Made by a program: the position numbers and the translations under genes. Positions 9,313-18,116 of a DNA stretch of 43,924 bases are shown piece by piece; position 1 is the stretch's first letter; each line of letters begins with the position of its first letter. This stretch comes from Gemmatimonadaceae bacterium. GTDB taxonomy: Bacteria > Gemmatimonadota > Gemmatimonadetes > Gemmatimonadales > Gemmatimonadaceae. The DNA lies in the NCBI GenBank assembly GCA_025927495.1, contig JAICLH010000004.1, forward strand, positions 1 through 43,924, given 5' to 3'. The notes beneath the pieces are model-generated. The model was not told the DNA's origin. It did not search any database and was given only the letters and a program-made list of their open reading frames with translations.

Positions 9313-11160
9313 ATGACACGTCATCGCGCGATCATCCTCGGTGCGGGTATCCTCGCGCTCGGTTCGGCGACTGTCGGCGCGCAAGTCGAGCCGCGCGTCA
9401 CGCGGCCAGCCTCCGCGCCGGTGTCCGACATTCACTACGATATCACGGTCGATTCGACGACGGCGCGCACACGCGATCTCGCCGTGACGATGCGGTTTCA
9501 CGTCGTCGGTTCGGCACCGGTGATCCTCGCGCTGCCGGCGTGGAGTCCGGGACACTACACCTTGCTCTGGTTCGCGTCGCGCGTGCGCGACTTCAGTGCG
9601 ACGGCGGGCGGCATGCCGCTCACGTGGCGCAAGCTCGACTTCCAAACCTGGGAGATCAGGCCCAACGGAGCGTCCACCGTCACGGTGGCGTTCCGCTACC
9701 AGGCCGACGCGCACGACCGCGCCGTCGCCTACACGGCGCACGATCTCGCGTTCTTCAACGGCACGAACGTGTTTCTGTATCCCGTTGGGCGGGGCTTCGC
9801 GTGGCCGGCGACGGTGCAGATCCACCCGCCGGCAGGCTGGCGCGTCGCTACCGGCCTAACGGCAGGGCGCGCGCCCAACAGCTTCACGGCCACCAATTAT
9901 CACGACCTGGTCGACGCGCCGTTCATCATCGGCACATTCGATTTCGACAGCGTGCGCACGGGCGCCGTGTGGGTCCGCCTGGCGAGCTTCCCCGTCGGCG
10001 GCATGCGCGCCGAGTGGCGTCAGCGGACGCTCGGCTGGCTGTCTCGCCTCGTGCCGACGGAAGGCGCGGTGTTCCACGACATCCCGTTCGCGCAGTACAC
10101 GGTGCTGCAGCTGGCCGACACCATCGTCAACGGCGGCGGACTCGAGCACCACGACTCGCAGCTCGACGGCGTGACAATGGATGGCACCGACTATCCGTTC
10201 TTTCCGTTCCTGTACGCGCACGAGCTGTTCCACGCGTGGAACGTCAAACGCCTCCGTCCCGCGGACATGGTGCCGTATCGCTATGATGATGCGCAGCCGA
10301 CGCCGTGGCTATGGGTGAGCGAGGGCATCACCGATTACTATGGTCCGCTCGCGCTGGTGCGCAGCGGCATCATCGGCGACTCGGCGTTCGAGGCGCAGAT
10401 GGCGGACGACATCGCGCAGGTACAGGGCTCGGTACCGGTTGCGTTAGGCGATGCGTCGCTCTCGGCCTGGATCGGCGCCGTGGATGGCACCGCCGGCATC
10501 TACTATCCCAAGGGGGCGACGGCGGGCCTCCTGCTCGACATCCTCATCCGCGACGCCAGCAACAACGCGCATTCGCTGGACGACGTCATGCGCGCGCTGT
10601 ATGACAACACGTACCGCACGCGGTGGCGCGGGTTCACCGCCGCCGACTGGTGGGGGACCGTGAGCCGGTTCGCGGGAGGACGCTCGTTCGCGGCCTTCGA
10701 CCGGCACTACATCACCGGTCGCGACGCGATGCCGATCGATTCGGTTCTCGCGCTCGCCGGATGGCGCGTCGCGCGCGACACGGTGCACGATCTCCGGTTA
10801 GGCGCCCAGGTGGCCGCGGGCGATGGGTGCATGCGTCTCTCCGTGGTGAACGACGGCGGCCCGGCGCAGGGCGCGGGCCTTCGGGCCGGTGACTGCATCT
10901 CGAGGGTCGGCGACGTGCCGGTCGCCTCGCTGGGCGACTGGTCGAAAGTCCTCGCCCGGTACGACAGTACGACGCGCACGAGCCTGCCCATGGTCGCCCG
11001 GCGCGGGTCGGATACGCTTTCCCTGGCCCTGCCGGTCCGGCGCACCGCCCGGCTCGTCTTCCGAATCGAAGAGATTCCTGACGCCTCCGCCAAGGCCGGT
11101 CAAATTCGGACTGGCATTCTGACGGGCCGTACGAGCGCGGAGAGTAAGGGGTCGAAGTGA
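9313..11160 (+). CDS. M61 family glycyl aminopeptidase-like protease with PDZ domain
   Basis: Secreted metallopeptidase of the M61 family. Signal peptide at residues 1-23 ending in TVGAQ. An N-terminal beta-sandwich region contains LPAWSPGHYTLLWFASRV, typical of M61. The catalytic part has GGLEH (residues 275-279), the zinc motif HELFHAWNVKRLRP (His303, Glu304, His307) and the third ligand Glu337 in WVSEGITDYYG. A PDZ domain occupies about residues 500-575 (GAGLRAGDCISRVGDVPVAS). Length (615) is normal for the family. The ATG at 9313 has no obvious Shine-Dalgarno sequence and sits 125 bp from the divergent hydrolase start. It is followed after 192 bp by the barrel protein. Family assignment is very secure; the natural substrate is unknown. 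Confidence 0.95.
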   Translation: MTRHRAIILGAGILALGSATVGAQVEPRVTRPASAPVSDIHYDITVDSTTARTRDLAVTMRFHVVGSAPVILALPAWSPGHYTLLWFASRVRDFSATAGGMPLTWRKLDFQTWEIRPNGASTVTVAFRYQADAHDRAVAYTAHDLAFFNGTNVFLYPVGRGFAWPATVQIHPPAGWRVATGLTAGRAPNSFTATNYHDLVDAPFIIGTFDFDSVRTGAVWVRLASFPVGGMRAEWRQRTLGWLSRLVPTEGAVFHDIPFAQYTVLQLADTIVNGGGLEHHDSQLDGVTMDGTDYPFFPFLYAHELFHAWNVKRLRPADMVPYRYDDAQPTPWLWVSEGITDYYGPLALVRSGIIGDSAFEAQMADDIAQVQGSVPVALGDASLSAWIGAVDGTAGIYYPKGATAGLLLDILIRDASNNAHSLDDVMRALYDNTYRTRWRGFTAADWWGTVSRFAGGRSFAAFDRHYITGRDAMPIDSVLALAGWRVARDTVHDLRLGAQVAAGDGCMRLSVVNDGGPAQGAGLRAGDCISRVGDVPVASLGDWSKVLARYDSTTRTSLPMVARRGSDTLSLALPVRRTARLVFRIEEIPDASAKAGQIRTGILTGRTSAESKGSK

Positions 11161-11352
11161 GCGCGCCACTTTCACCCTACAGATGTTTGCGCCGAGGATG
11201 TCACGTTTTGACCGGTTGAGAGTCTTTTAGCAGGTCACGCGCCTACAGGCAGTTAGCCGGATTTAGCGCGTCAGCGGCGGCAACCCCGACTCCTCCCTTT
11301 CGGTGGTCGCCCCGCCTCCTGACCAGTCGACTGGACTTCTTCGGAGATCCTC

Positions 11353-11973
11353 ATGCACAAGCGATTCGTCATGGTTTCCGCGGCCGCCCTCGCCCTTGCC
11401 GCTGCTTCCCACACTGCGACGGCCCAGCTAGCGACGCCGAAGCCGACCATCGGTATGCTCGGTGGACTCAACTTGTCCACGTTGAGTGGAAACGACATCA
11501 GCAATGCGAGCAACCGGACGGGCTTCCAGGCGGGTCTGTTCCTCACGCTGCACATGAGTCAAGCGTGGTCGATCGAGCCGGAAGCGTTGTACACGCAAGA
11601 GGGCGCGAGCGCCGGCGGCGAGACCGCCAAGATGAACTACATCCAGGTGCCGGTCCTGCTTCGCTGGGATGTGATGGCGAAAAACCCGGTGCACCCGTTC
11701 TTCATTGCCGGTCCGGCCGCTGCCATCCAGGTTGGCTGTAACCTGTCGGCCTCGGGCCAGAGCGCGAGCTGCGATGATCTGAGCCAGGCGGGCGACGGTC
11801 CCCAGAAGAAGTCGTTCGACATGCTCGGCGTTGCCGGCGCGGGTCTTGGCTTCAACGTGGGTGCCACGCAGATGTCGGTGGGCGCGCGCTACTCCTATGG
11901 CTTCAGCGACGCGTTCAAGGACAGCGACATCAAGAACCGCTACTTCTCGGTGTTGCTCGGCCTAACGTTCTAA
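11353..11973 (+). CDS. Porin-like outer-membrane beta-barrel protein
   Basis: A 206-residue protein with a signal peptide (MHKRFVMVSAAALALAAASH, cut after TATAQ) followed by an eight-strand-type outer-membrane barrel of the OMP_b-brl_2 kind. It opens with PTIGMLGGLNLSTLSG, has alternating hydrophobic strands such as YIQVPVLLRWDV and ends in an aromatic residue (SVLLGLTF), as outer-membrane insertion signals do. Two cysteines (VGCNLS and ASCDD) are close enough for a disulfide in one extracellular loop. The ATG has GGAG six bases upstream, supporting the start. A strong hairpin follows the stop. Probably a structural or small-solute barrel; no specific ligand can be read. Confidence 0.88.
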   Translation: MHKRFVMVSAAALALAAASHTATAQLATPKPTIGMLGGLNLSTLSGNDISNASNRTGFQAGLFLTLHMSQAWSIEPEALYTQEGASAGGETAKMNYIQVPVLLRWDVMAKNPVHPFFIAGPAAAIQVGCNLSASGQSASCDDLSQAGDGPQKKSFDMLGVAGAGLGFNVGATQMSVGARYSYGFSDAFKDSDIKNRYFSVLLGLTF

Positions 11974-11991
11974 CGGAAGGACGCACGAGAG

Positions 11992-12033
11992 GAACGGGCC
12001 CGCTCCGGCGATGCTGCCGGGGCGGGCCCGTTC
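11992..12033. terminator. GC-rich hairpin between convergent genes
   Basis: An 18-base stem (GAACGGGCCCGCTCCGGC) pairs with its complement across a six-base loop, with one G-T pair. It lies 19 bp after the barrel gene stop and 20 bp after the stop of the converging DUF4440-like gene. There is no T-tract, so it may act through stem stability in both directions. Confidence 0.75.
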
Positions 12034-12052
12034 GCGTGTGGCGTGCTCCTCC

Positions 12053-12514
12053 TCACGGTCGCCGTTGCGCGACCTCGCTCTCCTGCGCACTCACCGCCTG
12101 CCACCGTCCGCCGCGCTTCACGAACACATCGGTGAACACCGTCCGTCGCACACCGGCCGGCCCGTCTTGCACGGCGTCCACGATGCCGGTGGCGATCGCC
12201 GTCGACCCGTAGAGCCGCACGTCCAACCGCTCGAACCGCGTGTGCACGGCGGTCGGACGCGGATGCTTGGTCACGAACGCGATGTGCTCCGACTTGTCGA
12301 TGATGTCGCCGGTCGACACCGGGTGGAGAAAGTCGGGCGCCAGAATCCGCTCGAGCGTGGCGCTGTCACCCGACGCGAGCCACGCGTGCTCCAGCGACAC
12401 GACGGTATCGCTGTCGGCGCGCACGTGCGACGACTGCGCGGCGGTTGACCTGAAGGTCGCCGCCAGGGCGACAACGGCACACCCCCATCCGATCGCAGAC
12501 ATTCTGTTAGGCAT
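12053..12514 (-). CDS. Secreted NTF2-like (DUF4440/SnoaL-type) protein
   Basis: A 153-residue protein with a signal peptide (WGCAVVALAATFRSTAAQ) and an NTF2-like alpha+beta barrel: an N-terminal helix (VVSLEHAWLASGDSATLERI), then APDFLHPVSTGDIIDKSEHI and the C-terminal strand TDVFVKRGGRWQAVSAQESE, which is a hallmark of the DUF4440 group. Such domains bind small ligands or act as ketosteroid-isomerase-like enzymes or oligomerisation modules; none of these can be chosen here. ATG 12514 has GGAGG five bases upstream. It converges on the barrel gene across the hairpin at 11992-12033. Confidence 0.85.
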   Translation of the reverse strand: MPNRMSAIGWGCAVVALAATFRSTAAQSSHVRADSDTVVSLEHAWLASGDSATLERILAPDFLHPVSTGDIIDKSEHIAFVTKHPRPTAVHTRFERLDVRLYGSTAIATGIVDAVQDGPAGVRRTVFTDVFVKRGGRWQAVSAQESEVAQRRP

Positions 12515-12890
12515 CCGTTCCTCCGTGCTGGGTCATCCATGCACGCAACGCCGGGGAACGTGGATGCGGCACCCGTCGGCGATGCGGTCTGACGAATGTC
12601 TGACATAGTGCCGCGCTGCTACGCATGCACCGTGGCGCCGGACGTCGCGCGCATGGTGCTGGTGCCCGGACGGGCGCCGTGGTCCTCGTCTCGCTCGAGT
12701 TCGGACTCCCCGGAGCCCGAAGAGCTGGCCGGCTCATCCGCAATCAGTTGTCCGGCGTGTCGGCCGCTGACCCGATGATCGCGCTCCGCGCCGAGTGACC
12801 TCGAACGCGGAACGCACGTCTTGGCGTTTTGGTAGGAGGTGTGCACCGCGCACACACGCGTTTAGATTGGTGTCGCGAGAAGTACAGGCA
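12515..12890. other. Non-coding gap upstream of TonB receptor gene
   Basis: About 375 bp between divergent genes, presumably holding both promoters. Short frames exist on both strands (12596-12778 plus, 12619-12855 minus) but have shadow-like composition and no ribosome binding sites. I see a direct repeat GTCTGAC-gaat-GTCTGAC near 12588 and a small hairpin GTGTGC-accgc-GCACAC at 12839-12855, just before the receptor gene. No other structure was found. Confidence 0.45.
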
Positions 12891-12897
12891 GGGGAGG
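12891..12897 (+). promoter_or_regulatory. Ribosome binding site deciding the TonB receptor start
   Basis: GGGGAGG lies six bases before ATG 12904 and supports that codon over the upstream in-frame start at 12829, which has no such site and would put 25 polar residues before the signal peptide. Confidence 0.7.
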
Positions 12898-12903
12898 CGC
12901 CTC

Positions 12904-15225
12904 ATGTGGCGATGTCGCCACGCAAGCTGGTTACCGCAACGAATTGCGGTGCCGATGTCGGTTGTGTTCTGCATTGCGGTTTCTGCATCGGGTTGGTCGC
13001 AGGGTAGCATCAGCGGCGTAGTTCGAGCCGCGGGTTCCGCAACACCGCTCCCAGATGCGATGGTCACCGCATCGGGTTCCCCACAGGCAGCCCGGTCGGG
13101 ACGCGACGGCCGTTTCGTCGTTGACGCAGTCGCCGCTGGTGAGCACATCGTCATCGTGCGCCGCGTCGGCTTTCAGCCGGACACAATCACGAGCGTTCTC
13201 GTTTCGCCGCCGTCCACGACGGCGGTGATAGCGGAGCTCGTACATCTGACGACGAAGCTCGACACCGTCGCGGTCCGCTCCATCTCCACGAACATCGCCG
13301 TCACGGGCGCGTCGCCATCGGTGCAGCTGACTCGTTCCGACATCGCCCGCACGCCGCAAATTGCCGACGACGCGTTCCGGGCGGTCACGCGGGTGCCAGG
13401 TGTTTCTGCAAGCGATTTGTCGGCGGGATTCCGCGTGCGCGGCGGCGCGAATCGCGAAGTGCTGTTGTCGCTCGACGGGATGGAGCTGTACGAGCCGTTC
13501 CACCTCAAGGACCTGGACGGCGCGGTGTCGATCATCGATCCGGCCATTCTTGGCGATGCGAACGTCAGCACCGGCGGATTCGGTGCGCGCTACGGCGATC
13601 ACCTGACCGGCGTGTTCGCGCTGCGCTCGCGCGACGACATGGTCGGCGCGACGCACGGCAGTGTCACGGCGAGCTTGAGCGGCGTGGGCGCGGAGCTCGC
13701 GGCGCCGATCGACGGCTCATACGCCGACGTGATGGTATCGGCGCGCAAAGGCCTGCTCGCGACAGCGCTCGACGTCGTCGGCGATGGCGGCACGCTCGCG
13801 CCGCGCTACGATGACAGTTACGCGCGCGTTCGCGTGCGGCCTAACGCAACCAATCAGCTGACGGTCAGCGCGCTGCGCGCGAACGACGGGCTGTTCTTCT
13901 ATGCGTCGGACGAGCCCTCGCTGGCCAGCGAATACAACAGCTCGTACGTGTGGGCGACGTGGACCTCGATGCCCACCTTGTGGCTCACCACGCGCACCAT
14001 GGTCTCCGCCGCCGACCTCGATTGGGATCGGAGGGGCGGCGAAACGTCGACCTCGGGTCTGGCTTTGGACGTGGACGACCGTCGCGGGTTCCAGGCGCAA
14101 AGCATCCAGCAGTCGGTAACCGTCGATGAGTCCCCGCGCTTCCGGACGGAAGCCGGCATGCAGTATCGCTCGCTCCAGGCGCAGTACGAGTACGGGCGGC
14201 GGCAGGCGTTGCCGGTGGTCGAGGGTGGCCAATGGGTGACGGACTCGAACGACCTCGGCACGCGCTTCACCACGCACGGCACGACGCTCGGCACGTACGT
14301 CACCCAGTTCGCGCAGGTTACGCACGCGTTAGGCGTGGAAGCGGGGTTGCGCTCTGACAGACAGACGTACACGGGCGAGCACATGCTGAGCCCGCGCGTC
14401 GCGGCCGCGTACGCGATCGGCGGCCGGACAACGGTGCACGCGGCGTGGGGCCTGTACGCGCAGCCCCAGGCGCTCTACGAACTGCAAGTGGAAGACGGCG
14501 TCACGCACTTCTCTCGCGCCGAGCGAGACGAGCAATACGTGCTCGGCATTGACCATACGTTCGATGCGCTCACGCTCAAACTCGAAGCGTACGATCGGCG
14601 GCTGCTGCGACTGGACCCGGAGTACGTGAACCTCGAGAGCTCGTTCGACGTGTTCCCCGAGGCCGGGAACGATCGCGTGCTCATCAATCCAGTGAAGGGC
14701 TACGCCAAAGGCATGGAGATCTCCGCGTCGTCCAATCGCGGGCCAATCCAGTGGCTGGCCAGCTATGCACTCGCATCGTCACGCGACATCGTGAGTGGCG
14801 TGTCGGTGGCGTCGCCGTACGATCAGCGCCACTCGATTCACGTCGACGCAAGCGCGTCGCCACATCCGGGTTGGCGCATGAGTGCGGCGTGGGAGTTTCA
14901 CTCAGGGTGGCCGGCGACGCCGATCACGTTCGGGCTGGACACGCTGGTGGACGGCAGCCACCACGTGCGCGCCCAGTATGGAATCTTCAATTCGACGCGC
15001 ATTGGACCCTATCATCGCTTGGACCTGCGCGTGTCAAACGACCGGCGCCTCGGGCCGGGGAAGCTGTCAGTGTACCTCGACGTGTTCAACGTCTACGGTC
15101 GCAACAATCCGCGCGGGTTGGGCTACACCGTCGCCGACTGGAACGCCGCCGAAGTGGTCGTGAGCCAGCGGTCCAAGTTGCAGCTGCCGCGGATTCCGAC
15201 GCTGGGCGTGAGTTGGACGTTCTAA
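12904..15225 (+). CDS. TonB-dependent outer-membrane receptor with carboxypeptidase-regulatory domain
   Basis: Outer-membrane active transporter of about 773 residues, energised by TonB. From ATG 12904 there is a signal peptide (IAVPMSVVFCIAVSASGWSQ), a carboxypeptidase-regulatory-like beta-sandwich (ISGVVRAAGSATPLPDAMVT to about residue 110), a plug domain (RTPQIADDAFRAVTRVPGVS, FRVRGGANREVLLSLDGMEL), and a 22-strand-type barrel ending in an aromatic residue (IPTLGVSWTF). The SGFRVRGG-like and DGMELYEPFH plug motifs are typical of the family. The substrate is not evident; with many secreted peptidases nearby, peptide or metal-chelate uptake is possible. There is no adjacent SusD or TonB/ExbB gene. 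A long palindromic repeat begins about 15 bp after the stop. Confidence 0.92.
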   Translation: MWRCRHASWLPQRIAVPMSVVFCIAVSASGWSQGSISGVVRAAGSATPLPDAMVTASGSPQAARSGRDGRFVVDAVAAGEHIVIVRRVGFQPDTITSVLVSPPSTTAVIAELVHLTTKLDTVAVRSISTNIAVTGASPSVQLTRSDIARTPQIADDAFRAVTRVPGVSASDLSAGFRVRGGANREVLLSLDGMELYEPFHLKDLDGAVSIIDPAILGDANVSTGGFGARYGDHLTGVFALRSRDDMVGATHGSVTASLSGVGAELAAPIDGSYADVMVSARKGLLATALDVVGDGGTLAPRYDDSYARVRVRPNATNQLTVSALRANDGLFFYASDEPSLASEYNSSYVWATWTSMPTLWLTTRTMVSAADLDWDRRGGETSTSGLALDVDDRRGFQAQSIQQSVTVDESPRFRTEAGMQYRSLQAQYEYGRRQALPVVEGGQWVTDSNDLGTRFTTHGTTLGTYVTQFAQVTHALGVEAGLRSDRQTYTGEHMLSPRVAAAYAIGGRTTVHAAWGLYAQPQALYELQVEDGVTHFSRAERDEQYVLGIDHTFDALTLKLEAYDRRLLRLDPEYVNLESSFDVFPEAGNDRVLINPVKGYAKGMEISASSNRGPIQWLASYALASSRDIVSGVSVASPYDQRHSIHVDASASPHPGWRMSAAWEFHSGWPATPITFGLDTLVDGSHHVRAQYGIFNSTRIGPYHRLDLRVSNDRRLGPGKLSVYLDVFNVYGRNNPRGLGYTVADWNAAEVVVSQRSKLQLPRIPTLGVSWTF

Positions 15226-15240
15226 CGCAACACGCCAAGC

Positions 15241-15635
15241 GGTCCTGCTCCGAATTGCGGTGACGAACATCTCGCGACAGGAAGAGCGAGCGTCTCCGGC
15301 CCATCGAAGTCTTGACCGCACTACCGAGGCTCGGTGTGGCGCGGCATGTGCTCCGTCCGTCGTTGTTCGTTTCGTGCTTTCCCACCCGTCGTGCGTCACG
15401 AGTTGTTCGTGGATCCGCGCGTATCCGAGCTAAAATGATGCGACCGAAGTCCGGCCGATGATGGACTGTCGCTCGGTCGCCGGATGACGAACAACGAAGG
15501 ACGAAACACGGGTAGGAAAGCACGAAACGAACAACGAATGACGGACCACGGGCAGTCGCCTGCCACATCGGCTCAACGCAGCTCGCTCGGTGCACTTCGC
15601 GGCGTGACACGTCACCGTACTTCCGAACGGCAATA
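15241..15635. repeat. Long palindromic intergenic element, copy A
   Basis: Fills the gap between the convergent TonB receptor and GGDEF-EAL genes and ends at the stop codon of the latter. It is an imperfect palindrome through its whole length. The outer ends pair as CGGTGACG (15257 region) with CGTCACCG (15610 region). A middle arm of about 65 bp (around 15353-15418, TTGTTCGTTTCGTGCTTTCC) pairs with 15481-15545 (GGTAGGAAAGCACGAAACGA). The centre has nested stems GCGACCGA/TCGGTCGC (15440-15447 with 15473-15480) and AGTCC/GGACT. A homologous element lies at 29084-29423. There is no coding potential inside. It could be a MITE-like mobile repeat or a structured RNA or terminator. Confidence 0.8.
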
Positions 15636-17981
15636 CTAGCGGGCCAGCGCCGGCGACGCGGCGGGCACCCCGGCGCGCGATGACGCCAGGAACGCGGTAA
15701 ACGCTTCCGGCGGTTGGGGCTTCGCGAACAGGTAGCCCTGTCCGAGCTCGCACCCCAGCTCGCGGAGCGCGCGGAACTGCTGGGAGTCTTCGATGCCCTC
15801 GGCGACCGTGCGCAGCGACAGCATGTCGCCCAGCGCGATGATCGTGCGGGCGAGCGCGGCGTCGTTCCCGCCCAGCGTGATGCCGTCGACGAACGCCTTG
15901 TCGATCTTGAGGACGTCGATCGGGAAGCGGCGGAGGCTGCCTAACGAGGAGTAGCCGGTGCCGAAGTCATCGATGGCGAGGCGGACGCCCAGCGCCTTGA
16001 GCTCGAGAAGGCGGCCGAGCGTCGCGTCGACGTCGCGCATGATCACCGTTTCGGTGATCTCGAGGACCAGCCGGTTGGGCTCGAGCGCGGAGTCCGCGAG
16101 CGCCGCGGCGACGTCGTGCACGAGCTCGGCGTGTTGGAACTGGCGCCCCGACAGGTTCACGGTGACCGTCGGGCGCTCGTCGAGTGGCGACGGCGCCAGC
16201 CACGTGGCCGCCTGCCGGCACGCCTCACCGATCACCCACCTGCCTAACGCAACGATGAGCCCCGTGTCCTCGGCCATCGGGATGAAGACGTTGGGTGCCA
16301 GCAGCCCGCGCGTCGGGTGCTGCCAGCGCACGAGCGCCTCGGCCGCCGCGAGACGGCCAGTGGACAGGTCGACGATCGGCTGGAACATGAGCCGGAGCTC
16401 GCCGCGCGCGATGCCGTCGCGCAGGTCGCTCTCGAGCGCCATCCGGTCGACGAGCGACTTGTGCATCTCGGGCGCGAAGATCGCATAGCGCCCCTTCCCC
16501 GCGCTCTTGGCGGTGTACATCGCCACGTCGGCATTGCGCAGCAGCTCGTCCACGCCGTCCGCGTCGCCGGCCCGCGCGATGCCCATGCTCGCGCTCACCG
16601 CAACGGGCTTGTCATCGAGCACGATCGGCGAGCGGAGGCTCGACGCGATGCGCTCGGCCACCGTGATCACGTCGGAGTCCGTGCTCACGCTCTCGAGCAG
16701 CACCGCGAACTCGTCGCCGCCTAACCGGGCGACGGTGTCGCAGCCGCGGGTCGCGTTGAGGAAGCGCGCGGCCACGGCGGCCAGCAGCCGGTCGCCCTCG
16801 TGGTGGCCGAGGCTGTCGTTCACCGTCTTGAAGTCATCGAGATCGAGGAACAGGACGGCGAGGCGCCCGCCCGCGCGCTCCAGCCCCAAGAGCGCGTGTT
16901 CGACGCGGTCGTGGAACAGCGCGCGGTTGGCCAGGCCGGTGAGCGGGTCGTGCAGCGCCTGGTACGCGAGCTGCGACTCGAGCTGCTTGCGCGAGGTGAT
17001 GTCCCGCGCCACCCACACGACCGAGCTCTCATCCATGGGCGATACGGTGCCCGCGAACCACGCCGTCGCGCCGTCGATCTCGAGGCTGTACTCGACGTCC
17101 ACCGGCCGCCGCGACTCGAGCGCGCGCGTGACGGATGCGTGGACGGTCTCGGCGGCTTTGGTGGGCAGGACTTCGTCCACCGTGCGGCCTAACCATTCGA
17201 CGGGCGCGCGGTGCCGCTCGTCGGCCGCGCTGGCGGCGATCTTGATGTAACGGCCGTGGCGGTCCAGCGCCACGATCACGTCGGACATCGCGCCGACGAG
17301 CGCCCGGAGCTCGGCTTCACTCGCGAGCAGGGCGCCCTGGGCGCGGCGGAGCGTGCGCTCGTTCCAGGCCGTGGCGTAGGTCGCGACCCACGCCGCCATG
17401 CCTAACAGCAGCACCTTGGCGCCTTCGTCCAACAGCGAGACGCCGCTGGTCGTCATCGCGGCGATCGGGTCGGACTCCAGCTGCACGTGCCCGGCGATGA
17501 GGAAGCAGCCGAGCAGCACCGCGTACTCGGCCACGACGAGCGCCGACACCACGGCCGCGCGGCGCGCCGAGCTGGTGAACGGCCGCGCCGCCAGGATCAC
17601 GAAGTAGATGAGCCAAATCGGCGATTTGATGACCAGGCTCGGCGAAACGGCCAACCCATATTCGGCGAGCAGGCACGTGACCGCCGTCGCGTCCGCGATC
17701 GCGTTCGCCGCGGCGAGCCACGGCCGCTCGAGGCGGTGGCGGTGGATGCGCACCTGCTGCCAGAGCGTCCACAGCAGCATGGGCAGCAGCACCGACGCGT
17801 TCACCGTCGTCAGTGCGTGCGACATCTTCGGCGCATAGACCGCCGCGCTCACGCCTAACAGCATGAGCACCACCGCACGCACGCCATTGAGATGGCGTTC
17901 GGCGTTGGCGCGCTCTGCGGCGAGCAGCGCCGCGGTGGTGGGCCCCTCGAACGATGTGGAGGTCTGCACTGAAGCCGGCAC
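15636..17981 (-). CDS. Membrane PAS-GGDEF-EAL cyclic-di-GMP enzyme
   Basis: Bifunctional c-di-GMP turnover protein of about 781 residues. Order: N-terminal multi-helix membrane sensor (about residues 38-195, roughly six segments), PAS domain (about 215-330, ALVGAMSDVIVALDRHGRYI), GGDEF (about 345-505) with intact RLGGDEFAVLL, and EAL (about 515-765) with intact AAEALVRWQHP and DDFGTGYSSLGSLRRFPID. Both catalytic motifs are complete, so both synthesis and hydrolysis are possible. The frame is open to 18515, but that would overlap the divergent GT87 gene. GTG 17981, with AAGGA four to five bases upstream, is preferred; GTG 17969 is an alternative. The membrane sensor resembles MASE-type domains but cannot be named from sequence alone. 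c-di-GMP would control envelope and surface functions. Confidence 0.92.
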   Translation of the reverse strand: MPASVQTSTSFEGPTTAALLAAERANAERHLNGVRAVVLMLLGVSAAVYAPKMSHALTTVNASVLLPMLLWTLWQQVRIHRHRLERPWLAAANAIADATAVTCLLAEYGLAVSPSLVIKSPIWLIYFVILAARPFTSSARRAAVVSALVVAEYAVLLGCFLIAGHVQLESDPIAAMTTSGVSLLDEGAKVLLLGMAAWVATYATAWNERTLRRAQGALLASEAELRALVGAMSDVIVALDRHGRYIKIAASAADERHRAPVEWLGRTVDEVLPTKAAETVHASVTRALESRRPVDVEYSLEIDGATAWFAGTVSPMDESSVVWVARDITSRKQLESQLAYQALHDPLTGLANRALFHDRVEHALLGLERAGGRLAVLFLDLDDFKTVNDSLGHHEGDRLLAAVAARFLNATRGCDTVARLGGDEFAVLLESVSTDSDVITVAERIASSLRSPIVLDDKPVAVSASMGIARAGDADGVDELLRNADVAMYTAKSAGKGRYAIFAPEMHKSLVDRMALESDLRDGIARGELRLMFQPIVDLSTGRLAAAEALVRWQHPTRGLLAPNVFIPMAEDTGLIVALGRWVIGEACRQAATWLAPSPLDERPTVTVNLSGRQFQHAELVHDVAAALADSALEPNRLVLEITETVIMRDVDATLGRLLELKALGVRLAIDDFGTGYSSLGSLRRFPIDVLKIDKAFVDGITLGGNDAALARTIIALGDMLSLRTVAEGIEDSQQFRALRELGCELGQGYLFAKPQPPEAFTAFLASSRAGVPAASPALAR

Positions 17982-18116
17982 GGGATCCTTTGCACCGCAC
18001 GCGGTTGCGCGCGACGGTGGCGAGAGGAGGACGTCCGGTCGACGCCGCGCGTCACGACGGGCCGATGCCGGGGTGCGCGTCCTTGCCGTGCAGGCGTCCG
18101 AGGGGGAAAATAGCCC

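Noticed and set aside
12596-12855. Two small frames on opposite strands (12596-12778 plus, 12619-12855 minus) in the gap before the TonB receptor
   Set aside because: No ribosome binding site, no recognisable domain, and mutual overlap; composition is like random high-GC frames.
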